Assembly (NCBI RefSeq): GCF_008329985.2
Contig: NZ_CP038437.2
Coordinates: forward strand, 4,712,001-4,776,000
Source of the DNA: Halomonas binhaiensis
GTDB taxonomy: Bacteria > Pseudomonadota > Gammaproteobacteria > Pseudomonadales > Halomonadaceae
Length of the DNA: 64,000 nucleotides
Direction: 5' to 3'
Part shown: positions 29,783-39,652 of the stretch, one piece after another
Position numbering within the stretch: position 1 is the stretch's first letter
How the letters are laid out: each line of letters opens with the position of its first letter
Program-made: the position numbers and the translations under genes
Notes under the pieces: model-generated
The model's input: the letters and a program-made list of their open reading frames with translations, nothing else
Told to the model about the DNA's origin: nothing
Databases searched by the model: none

Positions 29783-30880
29783 ATGCAGCGCCGTTCTTTC
29801 CTCAAGACTGCAAGCCTCGGTGCGGCCGGTGCCGTTGCAGCCCCCTTCATCAATACCAGGACCGCCAATGCCCAGGACACCATTACCTGGAACATGGTGA
29901 CATCCTGGCCCAAGAACTTTCCTGCGCTAGGAACGGGGGCCAATCAGTTGGCCGAGCGGATCGAAGCGATGTCCGGTGGCCGCCTGAAGATCAAGGTACA
30001 TGGCGCTGGCGAGATGGTGCCTGCAATGGAAGTATTCGATGCCGTCTCGCAAGGGACGGCCGAAATGGGCCATTCCGCGTCTTATTATTGGCGTGGCAAG
30101 GTCGCAGCCTCCCAGTTCTTCACTGCCGTGCCTTTTGGCATGACGACCACGGAAACCAATGCTTGGTTGTATAACGGCGGCGGCATGGAGTTGTGGGACG
30201 AGCTCTATGCCAAGCACAACCTCAAGCCCTTTGCGGTAGGCAATACCGGAGCTCAGGCGGCGGGGTGGTTCAAGAAGGAAATCAAGTCGCTGCAAGACAT
30301 GCAAGGCCTCAAGTTGCGCCTGCCTGGCTTGGCCGGCGAAGCCATGAATGAGATTGGCGTTACGACCATGACCACTCCAGGGTCCGAGATATTCACCTCT
30401 CTGGAAACCGGAGTACTGGATGCTGCTGACTGGGTCGGCCCATATAACGACCTGGCTTTTGGACTGCACCAGGTTGCCAAGTATTACTACACGCTGGCCT
30501 GGAATGAACCGAGTGCAATCCTTGAAGGGACAGTGAACCTGGATGCCTGGAATGCACTGCCGGATGATCTCAAGGCTGTGGTGAGCGAGGCCACCAAGGC
30601 TGCCAATCTGTCCATGATCAGCGAATTTGCCATGCGCAATGCTGAAGCACTGAAGACGTTGGTGGACGAGCATAGCGTCGAAGTGCGTGCCTTCCCCGAT
30701 GATGTCATGGAGGCATTGTATGCCGCTTCCAGGAAAGTCATTCAGGCCCAGGTCGATGACGACCCCGATTCTGCCAAGGTCTATGAATCCTACAAGAACT
30801 TCCAGACCAAGTTGCGTACGTTCACGGATGTGAGTGAGTTCGCTTACCTGAAGGCCCGCGATAAGGTTGTGACGGACTGA
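29783..30880 (+). CDS. TRAP transporter substrate-binding protein, DctP/TakP type
   Basis: A periplasmic solute receptor of 365 residues. The N-terminus has a twin-arginine-like signal (RRSFLK, residues 3-8, then an alanine-rich core ending TANAQD). The body matches the DctP fold: GAGEMVPAMEVFDAV, GNTGAQAAGWF, LRLPGLAGE and the anchor LETGVLDAADWVGPYND. The WVGPY motif and length recall TakP-type receptors of 2-oxo acids, as dimers with sodium. The membrane subunits DctQ and DctM are not adjacent, so the receptor is an orphan here. It is transcribed just ahead of, and overlaps by one base, the PstS-like gene. Confidence 0.88.
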   Translation: MQRRSFLKTASLGAAGAVAAPFINTRTANAQDTITWNMVTSWPKNFPALGTGANQLAERIEAMSGGRLKIKVHGAGEMVPAMEVFDAVSQGTAEMGHSASYYWRGKVAASQFFTAVPFGMTTTETNAWLYNGGGMELWDELYAKHNLKPFAVGNTGAQAAGWFKKEIKSLQDMQGLKLRLPGLAGEAMNEIGVTTMTTPGSEIFTSLETGVLDAADWVGPYNDLAFGLHQVAKYYYTLAWNEPSAILEGTVNLDAWNALPDDLKAVVSEATKAANLSMISEFAMRNAEALKTLVDEHSVEVRAFPDDVMEALYAASRKVIQAQVDDDPDSAKVYESYKNFQTKLRTFTDVSEFAYLKARDKVVTD

Positions 30881-31926
30881 TGCATATGCAGCAGGAGGGA
30901 GCGACAGTCGTTCGCGGCTGGAGAAGGTGTCTTCTGCTGCAATGCCGTGTGGCTTTTCACGGCATGTTTGTCCGCCGTCTCTCCAGGCTGATGCAAGCCC
31001 TGGTGCTGGGGCTTCTGGGGTTCTTGCCGCCTATGTCGCATGCCCATGATGTGCTGGGAAACCTCAATGCCGTAGGGTCTGACACCATGGCGGAACTCAT
31101 TCTGCGTTGGGGCGAACGCCTGGAGCAGAGTCATCCCGGTGTTCGCCTGCAATTGCAGGCCAGTGGTTCTGCCAGTGCTCCGGCAGCACTGATAGCAGGT
31201 ACGACCCTGCTGGGCCCCATGTCACGCCGGATGCTGCCCAGAGAGCGTGCCAGATTCACCGAACGCTATGGTTATCCGCCAACGGCCATTACAGCGGGAA
31301 AGGACGCTCTGCTGGTCGTGGTCAATCGCCACAATCCGATTGAATCCTTGAGCTTGCGCCAATTGGACGCGATCTTTTCCGATAATCGTCAGTGTGGCGG
31401 TGAAGAAGCCATCGAACAGTGGCAGCAGCTCGGTCAGGATGAACCTCAGGGCCGTATCCATCTGTATGGGCGCAACCGCGTTTCGGGGACCCATGCCATG
31501 TTCCGGCGCATTGCGCTCTGTGGTGGTTATTTTCGTACCAAGGTCAATGTCTTTCCGGGATCCGCCGCTGTGGTTTCCGCCGTGGGCAGCGATCCCTTGG
31601 GAATCGGTTATGCTGGTCTGAACCATCTCACTGCGGATGTGCATGTGGTGGGCGTTGGGGAGCCAGGGCAGGCCGTTGTGCCTAGCCGCCAGACATTGCG
31701 CAACAATCAGTATCCGATGGCCCGTCATCTGCTGATCTATGCCAACCTGCCGCCCGGTGGCAGTTTGCCGCCAACGGAACAGGCTTTCCTGGACCTGGTG
31801 CTTTCTCCATCTGGGCAGGAAATCGTGGAAGAACTGGGCTTTGTCACTTTGTCGATTCCGCAGTTGAACCAACAGCGTCGTCAACTTGGATTGCCTGAAC
31901 TGGGCAGCAAGGGTGAGGTACGTTGA
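30880..31926 (+). CDS. PstS-like periplasmic phosphate-binding protein
   Basis: A substrate-binding protein of the phosphate class, 348 residues as called. After a signal region (MQALVLGLLGFLPPMSHAHD) comes NAVGSDTMAELILRW, the usual PstS opening, and GRNRVSGTHAMFRR, whose R..SGT loop is the phosphate-binding turn. The likely start is the ATG at 30880, overlapping the dctP stop as TGATG. Starts at 30964 or 30991 would give a shorter signal peptide. It is very divergent from E. coli PstS. It lies 263 bp before pstC but outside the Pho-box promoter, so it may be expressed differently from the permease. Confidence 0.75.
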   Translation: MHMQQEGATVVRGWRRCLLLQCRVAFHGMFVRRLSRLMQALVLGLLGFLPPMSHAHDVLGNLNAVGSDTMAELILRWGERLEQSHPGVRLQLQASGSASAPAALIAGTTLLGPMSRRMLPRERARFTERYGYPPTAITAGKDALLVVVNRHNPIESLSLRQLDAIFSDNRQCGGEEAIEQWQQLGQDEPQGRIHLYGRNRVSGTHAMFRRIALCGGYFRTKVNVFPGSAAVVSAVGSDPLGIGYAGLNHLTADVHVVGVGEPGQAVVPSRQTLRNNQYPMARHLLIYANLPPGGSLPPTEQAFLDLVLSPSGQEIVEELGFVTLSIPQLNQQRRQLGLPELGSKGEVR

Positions 31927-32007
31927 CGATGAGCACGTTGAACATGAGGCGATTCCATCGTTATCCGGTCTTGGATAGAACTTCATTGGATAAAGCTTCA
32001 GGCATCG

Positions 32008-32036
32008 CTGTCATCTTAATGTCATGAATCTGTCTT
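32008..32036 (+). promoter_or_regulatory. Pho box upstream of pstC
   Basis: Three PhoB half-sites with the canonical 11-bp period: CTGTCAT (32008-32014), ATGTCAT (32019-32025) and CTGTCTT (32030-32036), with AT-rich 4-bp spacers. A possible -10 box TACGCT lies about 7 bp downstream, as expected for a PhoB-dependent promoter that has a poor -35. Confidence 0.88.
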
Positions 32037-32189
32037 AACTTTACGCTAGGGAAACACAGCAAGATTATCTACAAGGGTGGCCTGAAAGTGGCGGTGCTTA
32101 TCCCGGCGGCAGGCTGATTCAACATTTCCTCATATCCCGGACCGTACATTGCTTGCGGCCTTGCAGTCGTTCCTGTTGGACACTCGTAC

Positions 32190-33398
32190 ATGCCAGAACC
32201 CGCGCCATTCAGCTCGCTTCATCGCCATCGCCAGCGTCGTGATCGACTCGCTACTGCCCTGATCACCGCAGGAGGTGTCGGCGTGCTGCTGGCGGTACTG
32301 GCGATCGGTATCTTTCTGGTGACAGAAGTATTGCCGCTGTTTCTCTCGGATAGCGGGCCAAGCCTGACCGCATTATGGCAGCCACAGGCCAATGTCGATG
32401 GTGTGGTCGAATATCGCTGGTTACCGGAAAGCCTGAAAGGGGGAGGGATTCCCCAGTTGAATCTGCTACCCCTCGTCTGGGGGACCCTGGAAGCCGCGTT
32501 GTGGGCTCTGGTCCTGGCCATTCCACTGGCCCTGGGGGCAGCCGCACATTCCAGTCTCTTCATGTCGCCCAGGCTGCGTCACCGCATTCGCCCGACCCTG
32601 GAGTTGATGGAAGCCATGCCCAGTGTGGTCCTGGGTTTCATTGCCGGGCTCGTTCTGGGCCCATGGGCTGAACGCCACCTGGCCGAAACCTTCACGGTCA
32701 TTGCTGCCCTGCCCTTGGGAATATTGCTGGTGGCAGGATTGCGACGCTGCCTGCCGGGGTCAATTCGACATTGGCTCTCGTTGCGCTGGGCGGCGCTGTG
32801 GTTGATTCCATGCCTGGCAGGCAGCGTCATCGTTGCGCTGTGGGGGGCATCATACTGGGAAAACCTATGGTTTGACGGTGACTTGCGCGCCTGGATGGAA
32901 ATACATCTGGGGCTTGATGTCCAGGCTCGTAATGCGTTGATTCTGGGGTTGGCCATGGGCTTTGCTGTCATGCCTGGGATCTATGCCCTGGCTGAAGATG
33001 CACTCTCGGACGTGCCCAAGGAGCTTTGCGAAGGTGCCCAGGCCATGGGCGCGACTCGCTGGCAAACCCTGACCAAGGTGATGCTGCCAGTGGCATTACC
33101 CGGGATTTTTTCTGCTGTCATGATCGGGGCTGGGCGTGCCGTCGGAGAGACCATGATTGTTCTGATGGCCAGTGGCAATACAGCCCTGATGAGTGCCAAC
33201 CCGCTTGACGGACTTCGGTCGCTGGCATCCAGCATTGCCATTGAGCTGCCTGAAGCGGTAGTGGGAAGCTCTCATTATCGGTTGCTTCTGCTGGCGGCCC
33301 TGGCACTGTTCATCTTTACTTTCGTGGTCAATACCCTGGCTGAAGTGGTTCGTTCTCGGCTGCGTCAGCGTCTGGTACGCCAGCGGAGCATGCGATGA
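32190..33398 (+). CDS. pstC: Phosphate ABC transporter permease PstC
   Basis: A membrane subunit of the high-affinity phosphate importer, 402 residues. The binding-protein-dependent transport signature is EGAQAMGATRWQTLTKVMLPVALPGIFSAVMIGAGRAVGETM near residues 285-325, which contacts the ATPase PstB. The N-terminus has an extra membrane segment (ALITAGGVGVLLAVLAIGIFLV) and a short periplasmic insert (about residues 45-85) compared with E. coli (319). It starts the Pho-controlled operon pstC-pstA-pstB-phoU and overlaps pstA by four bases. Confidence 0.92.
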   Translation: MPEPAPFSSLHRHRQRRDRLATALITAGGVGVLLAVLAIGIFLVTEVLPLFLSDSGPSLTALWQPQANVDGVVEYRWLPESLKGGGIPQLNLLPLVWGTLEAALWALVLAIPLALGAAAHSSLFMSPRLRHRIRPTLELMEAMPSVVLGFIAGLVLGPWAERHLAETFTVIAALPLGILLVAGLRRCLPGSIRHWLSLRWAALWLIPCLAGSVIVALWGASYWENLWFDGDLRAWMEIHLGLDVQARNALILGLAMGFAVMPGIYALAEDALSDVPKELCEGAQAMGATRWQTLTKVMLPVALPGIFSAVMIGAGRAVGETMIVLMASGNTALMSANPLDGLRSLASSIAIELPEAVVGSSHYRLLLLAALALFIFTFVVNTLAEVVRSRLRQRLVRQRSMR

Positions 33399-34960
33399 AG
33401 ATCCCCGGGCATGCAGCAGCGAAGGGAGCGCCTCGACGCTGGCAAGGAGAAGGGCCCTGGGCTTGGTTGTCTGCCGCTGCCGTGGCGCTTTCACTGTTGC
33501 TGCTGGGAGCATTGCTGGTATTGCTGGCCACTCGGGGTCTGGGGCACTTCTGGCCAGCGGATCTGCATCAACTGAGACTTGCCGATGGACAGCGCCTGAT
33601 AGGGGTTCCTGTAGAGACGCGCCAGCTTCCTGATGACTCTGGGTATGAACGGCGTTATTTCACTGCCAATCGTGACCATCAGGGTGGAATCTGGACCTGG
33701 GTGGCAGAGGATGCCATTGAACAGGATCGTACGCCGGATGATCTGATTGTTCTGCAGCGTGGGCGCTGGGGCGCTTTCTTTGGGCGCCTGGTGGCCGTGG
33801 TGACAGAAACGGAACGCTTCGGAGGCGATCGGGCCTGGCAGGCATTGCGGCAACGCCTCGACCATCTTGATGAGCTGCGCCAGCAGAGTGAATCTCTGAG
33901 GCGTGACCATATCCTTCCGCTGATTCGGCAGATGGAGGGGATGGATGAGCATTCACGACTGAGTGAACAGCTCTCCAAGCTGGAGCAGCAGGCACTGACA
34001 TTGCAGCGGGCCATGACGGGCACGGTACTGGTGCTTGAAACAGCCGATGGCAAGCGTTTTGAGCAACCGCTGGCAAGTGTGTTGGATGCATGGCATCCCA
34101 ACAGCATGGGAAGTGTCGAGAAGCTGACTCGCTGGGCCAGGGGAGTCTGGCAGTTCCTTTCTGAAGGGCCGCGTGATGCCAATGCTGCGGGAGGCGTCTG
34201 GCCGGCTATCTTTGGTACGGTGCTGATGGTGATGCTGATGTCACTGCTGGTCACTCCCTTTGGTGTGTTGGCAGCGGTCTATCTCAATGAGGTCGCTCAC
34301 CAGGGGCGACTGACTCGCTGGGTGCGTATCGGCGTACGTAACCTCGCTGGGGTACCGTCCATCGTCTATGGCGTATTTGGTCTAGGGGTCTTTGTCTATG
34401 GTATCGGCGGCAGCCTGGATCGACTGTTCTATGCCGATACTTTACCGTCACCGACTTTTGGTACCGGAGGCCTGTTGTGGGCCTCATTGACGCTGGCATT
34501 GCTCACGCTTCCCGTGGTGATCGTGGCAACGGAGGAAGGGCTTGCGCGGATTCCGCTACATCAGCGTGAGGGAGCGCTGGCCCTGGGAGCGACTCATTTC
34601 GAGACACTGACGCGGGTAGTGCTGCCCATGGCGACACCGGCCATGTTGACGGGAGTGATTCTGGCCGTGGCCCGAGCGGCGGGAGAGGTGGCACCGTTGA
34701 TGCTGGTCGGAGTGGCCAAGCTGGCACCTCAAGTACCGGTGGACGGGGAGTTTCCTTTCCTCCATCTTGAAAGGAAGTTCATGCATCTGGGATATCACAT
34801 CTACGATGCTGCTTTTCACTCCAATGATGTACAGGCTGCATTACCTCTGGTCTATGCCACAGCGCTATTGTTGGTACTCGTTATTCTTGTCCTTAACCTG
34901 ACTGCAATATTCTTGCGTCATTATCTGCGTTTGCGTCACGGCGTGCCTGTGCGTCGTTGA
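33395..34960 (+). CDS. pstA: Phosphate ABC transporter permease PstA with large N-terminal insertion
   Basis: The second permease subunit of the phosphate importer, 521 residues against 296 in E. coli. The C-terminal 260 residues hold the transport domain with [35 protein letters not shown] and the EAA-type loop [41 protein letters not shown]. Between the first helix and this domain is a roughly 200-residue, probably periplasmic insert with a charged helical stretch (about residues 145-205) likely to form a coiled coil. Long PstA forms of this kind also occur in Pseudomonas. The insert's role is unknown. Confidence 0.92.
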   Translation: MKIPGHAAAKGAPRRWQGEGPWAWLSAAAVALSLLLLGALLVLLATRGLGHFWPADLHQLRLADGQRLIGVPVETRQLPDDSGYERRYFTANRDHQGGIWTWVAEDAIEQDRTPDDLIVLQRGRWGAFFGRLVAVVTETERFGGDRAWQALRQRLDHLDELRQQSESLRRDHILPLIRQMEGMDEHSRLSEQLSKLEQQALTLQRAMTGTVLVLETADGKRFEQPLASVLDAWHPNSMGSVEKLTRWARGVWQFLSEGPRDANAAGGVWPAIFGTVLMVMLMSLLVTPFGVLAAVYLNEVAHQGRLTRWVRIGVRNLAGVPSIVYGVFGLGVFVYGIGGSLDRLFYADTLPSPTFGTGGLLWASLTLALLTLPVVIVATEEGLARIPLHQREGALALGATHFETLTRVVLPMATPAMLTGVILAVARAAGEVAPLMLVGVAKLAPQVPVDGEFPFLHLERKFMHLGYHIYDAAFHSNDVQAALPLVYATALLLVLVILVLNLTAIFLRHYLRLRHGVPVRR

Positions 34961-34970
34961 GGCTGGGAGA

Positions 34971-35828
34971 GTGTCGGTATTGGTCAACAGCACATCCGTC
35001 CATCAAGCGTCTTCTCATGAAGAAGCGCCGGAGCACCCGGTTCGCGGGGCGATCATGGAATTTTCCCGCGAAAAGGCCAGCCTGGACATACAGGGGCTGA
35101 CCTTGTCATATGCCGGAAGACCAGCCCTGAAGGACCTGACCCTGCGTATACCTCGCAACAAGGTGACGGCATTCATTGGTCCGTCCGGTTGTGGCAAATC
35201 GACCTTGTTACGTTCGCTGAACCGCCTCCATGACCTTAACGAGGATGTTACCCGCGAGGGCAGTATCCACCTGGAAGGTCACGATATTCATGACCCCCGG
35301 GTCTCGGTGGCGGAGTTGCGTCGCCGGGTCGGAATGGTGTTCCAGGCACCGAACCCTTTTCCCATGTCGATCTACGAGAATGTCGCTTTTGGCTTGCGTC
35401 TGCAGGGAAGGATGAGCAAGCGCCGTATCGATGATGTCGTGGAATGGGCACTGAAATCTGCAGCCTTGTGGGATGAGGTCAAGGGGCGTCTGCGGGCTTC
35501 GGCCTGGTCGTTGTCCGGTGGTCAGCAGCAACGTCTGGTGATTGCCCGGACTCTGGCAGTAGAGCCGGAAGTGTTGTTGCTGGATGAACCAGCGTCTGCT
35601 CTGGACCCGATTTCAACACTGAAGATCGAAGAGCTGATCCACACACTGAAGCCGCATCTGACCCTGGTCCTGGTCACCCACAACATGCAGCAGGCTGCAC
35701 GCGTCTCTGACTACACAGCTTATCTGCACAACGGTGAACTGGTGGAGTATGGCCCGACTGACACGCTGTTCACGCATCCGCGCCTGAGGCGCACAGAGAA
35801 CTACATTACCGGGCGCATGGTCGGCTGA
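34971..35828 (+). CDS. pstB: Phosphate ABC transporter ATPase PstB
   Basis: The cytoplasmic ATPase of the phosphate importer, 285 residues. Walker A is GPSGCGKST (70-78), the ABC signature is LSGGQQQR, Walker B is [13 protein letters not shown], and the H-loop is LVLVTHNM. The GTG start at 34971 follows GGGAGAG. The first 30 residues (to about MEFSREK) are an extension over E. coli PstB (257), and an ATG at 35058 could be the true start. It follows pstA by 10 bp. Confidence 0.94.
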   Translation: MSVLVNSTSVHQASSHEEAPEHPVRGAIMEFSREKASLDIQGLTLSYAGRPALKDLTLRIPRNKVTAFIGPSGCGKSTLLRSLNRLHDLNEDVTREGSIHLEGHDIHDPRVSVAELRRRVGMVFQAPNPFPMSIYENVAFGLRLQGRMSKRRIDDVVEWALKSAALWDEVKGRLRASAWSLSGGQQQRLVIARTLAVEPEVLLLDEPASALDPISTLKIEELIHTLKPHLTLVLVTHNMQQAARVSDYTAYLHNGELVEYGPTDTLFTHPRLRRTENYITGRMVG

Positions 35829-35849
35829 CCGCCCCGTCAGGAGAGACTC

Positions 35850-36581
35850 ATGGAGATCACCAGCGATACCCATAGCCAGCATATCTCACGTCAGTTCAAC
35901 CACGAACTTGAAGAGCTCAAGACCCATCTGATGGCCATGGGAGGCCTTGTCGAGAAGCAGGTGCAGGATGCCGTCAGCGCTTTGCTTGATGGTGACTCCG
36001 AGCTGGCCGAGCGAGTGGTCGACAATGACCGTGCTGTCAATGACATGCAAATCAAGATCGATGATGAATGCACTCGTGTACTGGCCCGTCGTCAGCCGGC
36101 CGCTTCTGACCTGCGTCTGGTATTGGCGGTGATTCGCGCAGCTTCGGATCTTGAACGGATCGGCGACGAAGCCAGCAAGATCGCGCGAAATGCCATCGAT
36201 CTGGTGGAATCCAACAGTGGCAGCAAGGGGTTCGTCGAAGTACGCAACATCAGTGAGCATGTGCGCCGCATGGTGCGCGATTCTCTGACATCTTTTGCTC
36301 GCTTTGACACTGAGCTTGCTCTGGAAGTGATGCAGGAAGATGATCGTGTCGATTCTGAATACCAGAGCGCGATGCGCTCCTTGATGACGTTCATGATGGA
36401 AGATGCACGCTCGATTTCCCCTGTTCTGGGGATCATGTGGGTACTGCGTGCATTGGAACGTATCGGTGATCATGCCAACAATCTGGCAGAATATGTCATC
36501 TACCTGGTCAAGGGGCTGGATATTCGCCATACCGATCCTGATGACCTGGACCAGGACATGATCAACAGCCCCAAGACTTGA
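35850..36581 (+). CDS. phoU: Phosphate-signalling regulator PhoU
   Basis: PhoU couples the state of the Pst importer to the PhoR kinase and keeps the Pho regulon off in phosphate excess. The 243-residue protein has two three-helix repeats with the metal-binding motifs ASDLERIGDEASKIA and LRALERIGDHANNLAEY, both clear PhoU signatures. It closes the pst operon and is followed by a stable hairpin. Confidence 0.95.
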   Translation: MEITSDTHSQHISRQFNHELEELKTHLMAMGGLVEKQVQDAVSALLDGDSELAERVVDNDRAVNDMQIKIDDECTRVLARRQPAASDLRLVLAVIRAASDLERIGDEASKIARNAIDLVESNSGSKGFVEVRNISEHVRRMVRDSLTSFARFDTELALEVMQEDDRVDSEYQSAMRSLMTFMMEDARSISPVLGIMWVLRALERIGDHANNLAEYVIYLVKGLDIRHTDPDDLDQDMINSPKT

Positions 36582-36638
36582 CCTGAAGGTCATCAGCGGC
36601 GTCAATTATCCCGCCCGCAAGTGGTTGGATAAGATCCT

Positions 36639-36662
36639 CAGGGCCACCGACAGGTGGCCCTG
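36639..36662 (+). terminator. Hairpin after phoU
   Basis: CAGGGCCACC (36639-36648) pairs perfectly with GGTGGCCCTG (36653-36662) around GACA. No T-run follows, so it may be a stabilising or partial-termination stem closing the pst operon mRNA. Confidence 0.5.
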
Positions 36663-36664
36663 TG

Positions 36665-36698
36665 CATTGGGACATATTCAGGTATTGGGGCATATTCA
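36665..36698 (+). repeat. 16-bp direct repeat upstream of cysZ
   Basis: CATTGGGACATATTCA (36665-36680) and TATTGGGGCATATTCA (36683-36698) agree at 14 of 16 positions with an 18-bp period. They lie 30-63 bp before the cysZ start. They could be regulator half-sites or a chance duplication. Confidence 0.5.
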
Positions 36699-36727
36699 TC
36701 AGGAATCTCGATTACAGGAATTGCGAC

Positions 36728-37462
36728 ATGCTGAATGCGCTTGACGCGCTGAGACGTGGTACACGTGCGGTCTACAGTAATGGTCTACGCCGCTACGTGT
36801 TTCTGCCGATACTGATCAATCTACTGGTCTATATCGGTACTCTCAGCTATGTGCTGACTCATTTCGGAGGCTGGCTGGATGGTTGGATGGCCATGGTGCC
36901 TAACTGGCTCAGTTGGCTGGAATGGCTGATCTGGCCATTGTTCCTGGTCAGCCTGGTGGTGATCGTGCTGTTTTCCTTCACCTTGGTCACCCATCTGATC
37001 GCTGCACCCTTCTATGGCTTTCTGGCTGCCAAGGCTGAGGTCGAGCTGACTGGGCGTGAACCGAGTGACGACCGCGGCCTGCTCAAGACAGGGATTGATA
37101 CCCTGGGGCGCGAGCTGGTCAAGCTGGTATATATTCTGCCGCGCATGCTGGTGCTGTTCATCATCAGCTGGATTCCTCTGGTCAACCTGTCGGCCCCCAT
37201 ACTATGGGCCATGTTCAGTGCCTGGATGATGGCTATCACCTACCTTGATTACCCCATGGATAACAACAAGGTCAGCTTTGCTGACATGCGCAAACGCTTA
37301 TCAACTCGTTGGTGGCCAAGCATGACCTTTGGTGGTTGGGTGACCCTGATTACCTGGATTCCGTTGGCCAACCTGTTCCTGATACCGGGAGCCGTAGTGG
37401 CAGCAGTACTGATGTGGGATCAGCACTATCGGCAACTGCCTGCCCTTACCAAGACATCCTGA
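36728..37462 (+). CDS. cysZ: CysZ-type sulfate transporter (EI24 family)
   Basis: A 244-residue membrane protein with about four to six hydrophobic segments, of the EI24/CysZ family that admits sulfate for cysteine synthesis in enterobacteria. Seen are the opening LNALDALRRGTRAVYSNGLRRYVFLPILINLLVY and the closing LDYPMDNNKVSFADMRKRL with FLIPGAVVAAVLMWDQHYR, both characteristic. The ATG at 36728 was preferred over an upstream frame because the family begins with this sequence. Its position between phoU and phoR, without cysteine genes nearby, does not explain its role. Confidence 0.88.
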   Translation: MLNALDALRRGTRAVYSNGLRRYVFLPILINLLVYIGTLSYVLTHFGGWLDGWMAMVPNWLSWLEWLIWPLFLVSLVVIVLFSFTLVTHLIAAPFYGFLAAKAEVELTGREPSDDRGLLKTGIDTLGRELVKLVYILPRMLVLFIISWIPLVNLSAPILWAMFSAWMMAITYLDYPMDNNKVSFADMRKRLSTRWWPSMTFGGWVTLITWIPLANLFLIPGAVVAAVLMWDQHYRQLPALTKTS

Positions 37463-37479
37463 TATACCTCCTGCAGTAG

Positions 37480-37514
37480 ACAAGAAAGGCTCCTGAATCA
37501 GGAGCCTCTCTTGT
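37480..37514. terminator. Bidirectional hairpin between cysZ and phoR
   Basis: ACAAGA and AGGCTCCTGA (37480-37497) pair with TCAGGAGCCT and TCTTGT (37498-37514), apart from one mismatch. It is symmetrical and sits between convergent genes, so it probably terminates both. Its T-runs are short. Confidence 0.6.
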
Positions 37515-37562
37515 CTTTGTGCCATTGATGGTCGGGTGTTTTCGCAGGTCTGATCGACAGCA

Positions 37563-38885
37563 TCAGGCTTGATTGACGTGAGCATCGTTGGCGGCTTCGT
37601 CCACTAGCCGCTTGGTCGGAAACACACAGCGGAAGGTGGCACCAGCACCAAGCTGGGAGCTGATATCCAGGCGAGCTTCGTGGCGCAGCAAGACATGCTT
37701 GACGATGGCCAGGCCCAGGCCGGTACCACCGGTGGCAGTGCTGCGGCCCTTGTCGACGCGATAGAAGCGTTCGGTCAGGCGTGGGATATGGCGTGGGTCG
37801 ATACCTTCTCCATCATCTTCGACCTCAAGACAGGCTCCTCCCTGGCAACTACGCCAACGCAATTGAATATGGGCATCATCACCGGCATAGCGCACGGCAT
37901 TGAAGGCCAGATTGGACAAGGCACTGTGGATTTCCTTCTCGCTGCCCCACAGGCCGTGTGAATCCTCGATACTGACCTCGATGGTCTGACGGCCATTGGA
38001 CAGGGCCTGGGCATCACGCTGTACTGCACTCAGAAGAGAGGCGGGGTCGAGGTGCACATGATCGCTACCCCCTTGATCATTCTCCAGCCGGGACAGCAGC
38101 AGCAGGTCTTCGACCAGATGCTGCATGCGCTGGGTCTGGCCCTGCATTTGTTCGATACCTCGGCCCAGGCGAGGCGGCAACATGTCGGCCATATCGCTGT
38201 AGGTTTCCAGGTAACCGGTCAATACGGTCAGTGGAGTACGCAGTTCATGGGATACATTGGCCACGAAATCCCGGCGAATCTGTTCAAGGCGATGCAGCCG
38301 AGTGATGTCGCGGGCCATGAGCAGGCGTTCATCATCACCGTAAAGGGTGATCTGGAACTGCAGCATCATGTTCTCGTCGATAGGGGAAGGTAACGACAGA
38401 GGCTCACGATAGTCTCGGGCGTTGAAGTAGCTGACGAAGCGCGGGTCCCGTAACAGGTTGGTGATGTGCTGGCCGCGATCCAGGGCAGCCTTGAGCCCCA
38501 GCATGCGCTCAGCAGCACTGTTCCACCATTCCAGGTCGCCATGACGGTCCAGCATGACCACGCTGTCGCGCATGGCCTCTGAAGATTCCTGGATACGCTG
38601 AAGCGTGGAGCGCAGGCGTCGCTGAGTGATGCGCTGGCCTTTCTGATATCGGTAAAGGCGATCGAACAGTTCACCCCAGACGCCGCTGGCCGTTGGGGGC
38701 TCCTGCTGCGGGCGGTGGGTCAGCCAGTCATACATGGCATGCAGCTGACGCAAATGGAAGATCAGGGCGATGACCAGACCCAGGATGATGCCAATGGTCG
38801 ACAGAGAAAACGGCCAGCCAAGAATGCCGCCGACGGCGACCAGAATAGCCAGTCGCCAGAACTCACGTCGCCACAGGCGTCCCAC
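37563..38885 (-). CDS. phoR: Phosphate-regulon sensor histidine kinase PhoR
   Basis: The membrane histidine kinase that phosphorylates PhoB when phosphate is scarce. Two N-terminal membrane helices are followed by a PAS domain, the H-box VANVSHELRTPL and the ATPase domain (VEDDGEGIDPRHIPRLTERFYR, GGTGLGLAIVKHV). The GTG at 38885 gives 440 residues and puts the phospho-acceptor at His213, the number in E. coli PhoR. An in-frame ATG at 38954 would give 463 residues but lies inside the conserved end of phoB. It is cotranscribed behind phoB. Confidence 0.94.
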   Translation of the reverse strand: MGRLWRREFWRLAILVAVGGILGWPFSLSTIGIILGLVIALIFHLRQLHAMYDWLTHRPQQEPPTASGVWGELFDRLYRYQKGQRITQRRLRSTLQRIQESSEAMRDSVVMLDRHGDLEWWNSAAERMLGLKAALDRGQHITNLLRDPRFVSYFNARDYREPLSLPSPIDENMMLQFQITLYGDDERLLMARDITRLHRLEQIRRDFVANVSHELRTPLTVLTGYLETYSDMADMLPPRLGRGIEQMQGQTQRMQHLVEDLLLLSRLENDQGGSDHVHLDPASLLSAVQRDAQALSNGRQTIEVSIEDSHGLWGSEKEIHSALSNLAFNAVRYAGDDAHIQLRWRSCQGGACLEVEDDGEGIDPRHIPRLTERFYRVDKGRSTATGGTGLGLAIVKHVLLRHEARLDISSQLGAGATFRCVFPTKRLVDEAANDAHVNQA

Positions 38886-38919
38886 TTCAGATCTGCACCT
38901 TAGCCAACGCCAGGGCCCT

Positions 38920-39609
38920 TCAGACCTTGGCCGAGAAGCGATAGCCGGTGCCACGCACCGTCTGGATCAATTGCTGATGCGGCTCACCGAGTGCCTTGCG
39001 CAGGCGACGGATATGCACGTCCACAGTACGTTCCTCCACATAGACATTCCCGCCCCATACCTGGTCGAGCAACTGGCCGCGCGTGTAAGCACGCTCCTGA
39101 TGTGTCATGAAGAACTGTAGCAGGCGATATTCGGTAGGGCCCATTTCCAGGGACTTGCCATCAATGCTGACCCGATGGCTGACCGGGTCCAGCATCAGGC
39201 CATCGACTTCGACGGGGTCTTCGACACCACGCGGCGTTGCCCGACGCAGTACGGCCTTCAGCCGCGCAACCAGCTCACGGGGTGAGAACGGTTTGGTGAT
39301 GTAATCATCCGCGCCGGACTCCAGTCCCTGGATCTTGTTATCTTCTTCGCCCTTGGCGGTGAGCATGATGATGGGAAGCTCCGCCGTGGTTTCCTCACGC
39401 TTGAGTCGGCGTGCCAGCTCGACGCCACTGGTACCGGGCATCATCCAGTCCAGCAACACCAGGTCAGGTTGATGGTCGACGATCATGGCATGGGCGGATT
39501 GGGCATTGTTGGCCTCAATCACGCGATAGTCGGCCATTTCCAGGGCCACCGCGATCATCTCGCGAATCGGCGCTTCATCGTCGACGATCAGTACGGTTTT
39601 AGCAGTCAT
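38920..39609 (-). CDS. phoB: Phosphate-regulon response regulator PhoB
   Basis: A 229-residue OmpR-family regulator that binds Pho boxes. The receiver domain has the acidic pair DDE (10-12), phospho-acceptor Asp54 in [10 protein letters not shown] and the conserved lysine in ITKPFSP at 106. The C-terminal winged helix ends [10 protein letters not shown]. Its own Pho box lies about 50-75 bp upstream (39659-39686 and beyond), implying autoregulation together with phoR. Confidence 0.96.
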   Translation of the reverse strand: MTAKTVLIVDDEAPIREMIAVALEMADYRVIEANNAQSAHAMIVDHQPDLVLLDWMMPGTSGVELARRLKREETTAELPIIMLTAKGEEDNKIQGLESGADDYITKPFSPRELVARLKAVLRRATPRGVEDPVEVDGLMLDPVSHRVSIDGKSLEMGPTEYRLLQFFMTHQERAYTRGQLLDQVWGGNVYVEERTVDVHIRRLRKALGEPHQQLIQTVRGTGYRFSAKV

Positions 39610-39652
39610 CCTGGGGGCCTCGTGATCTGGAACTTTTGACAGGACGGTGAAG

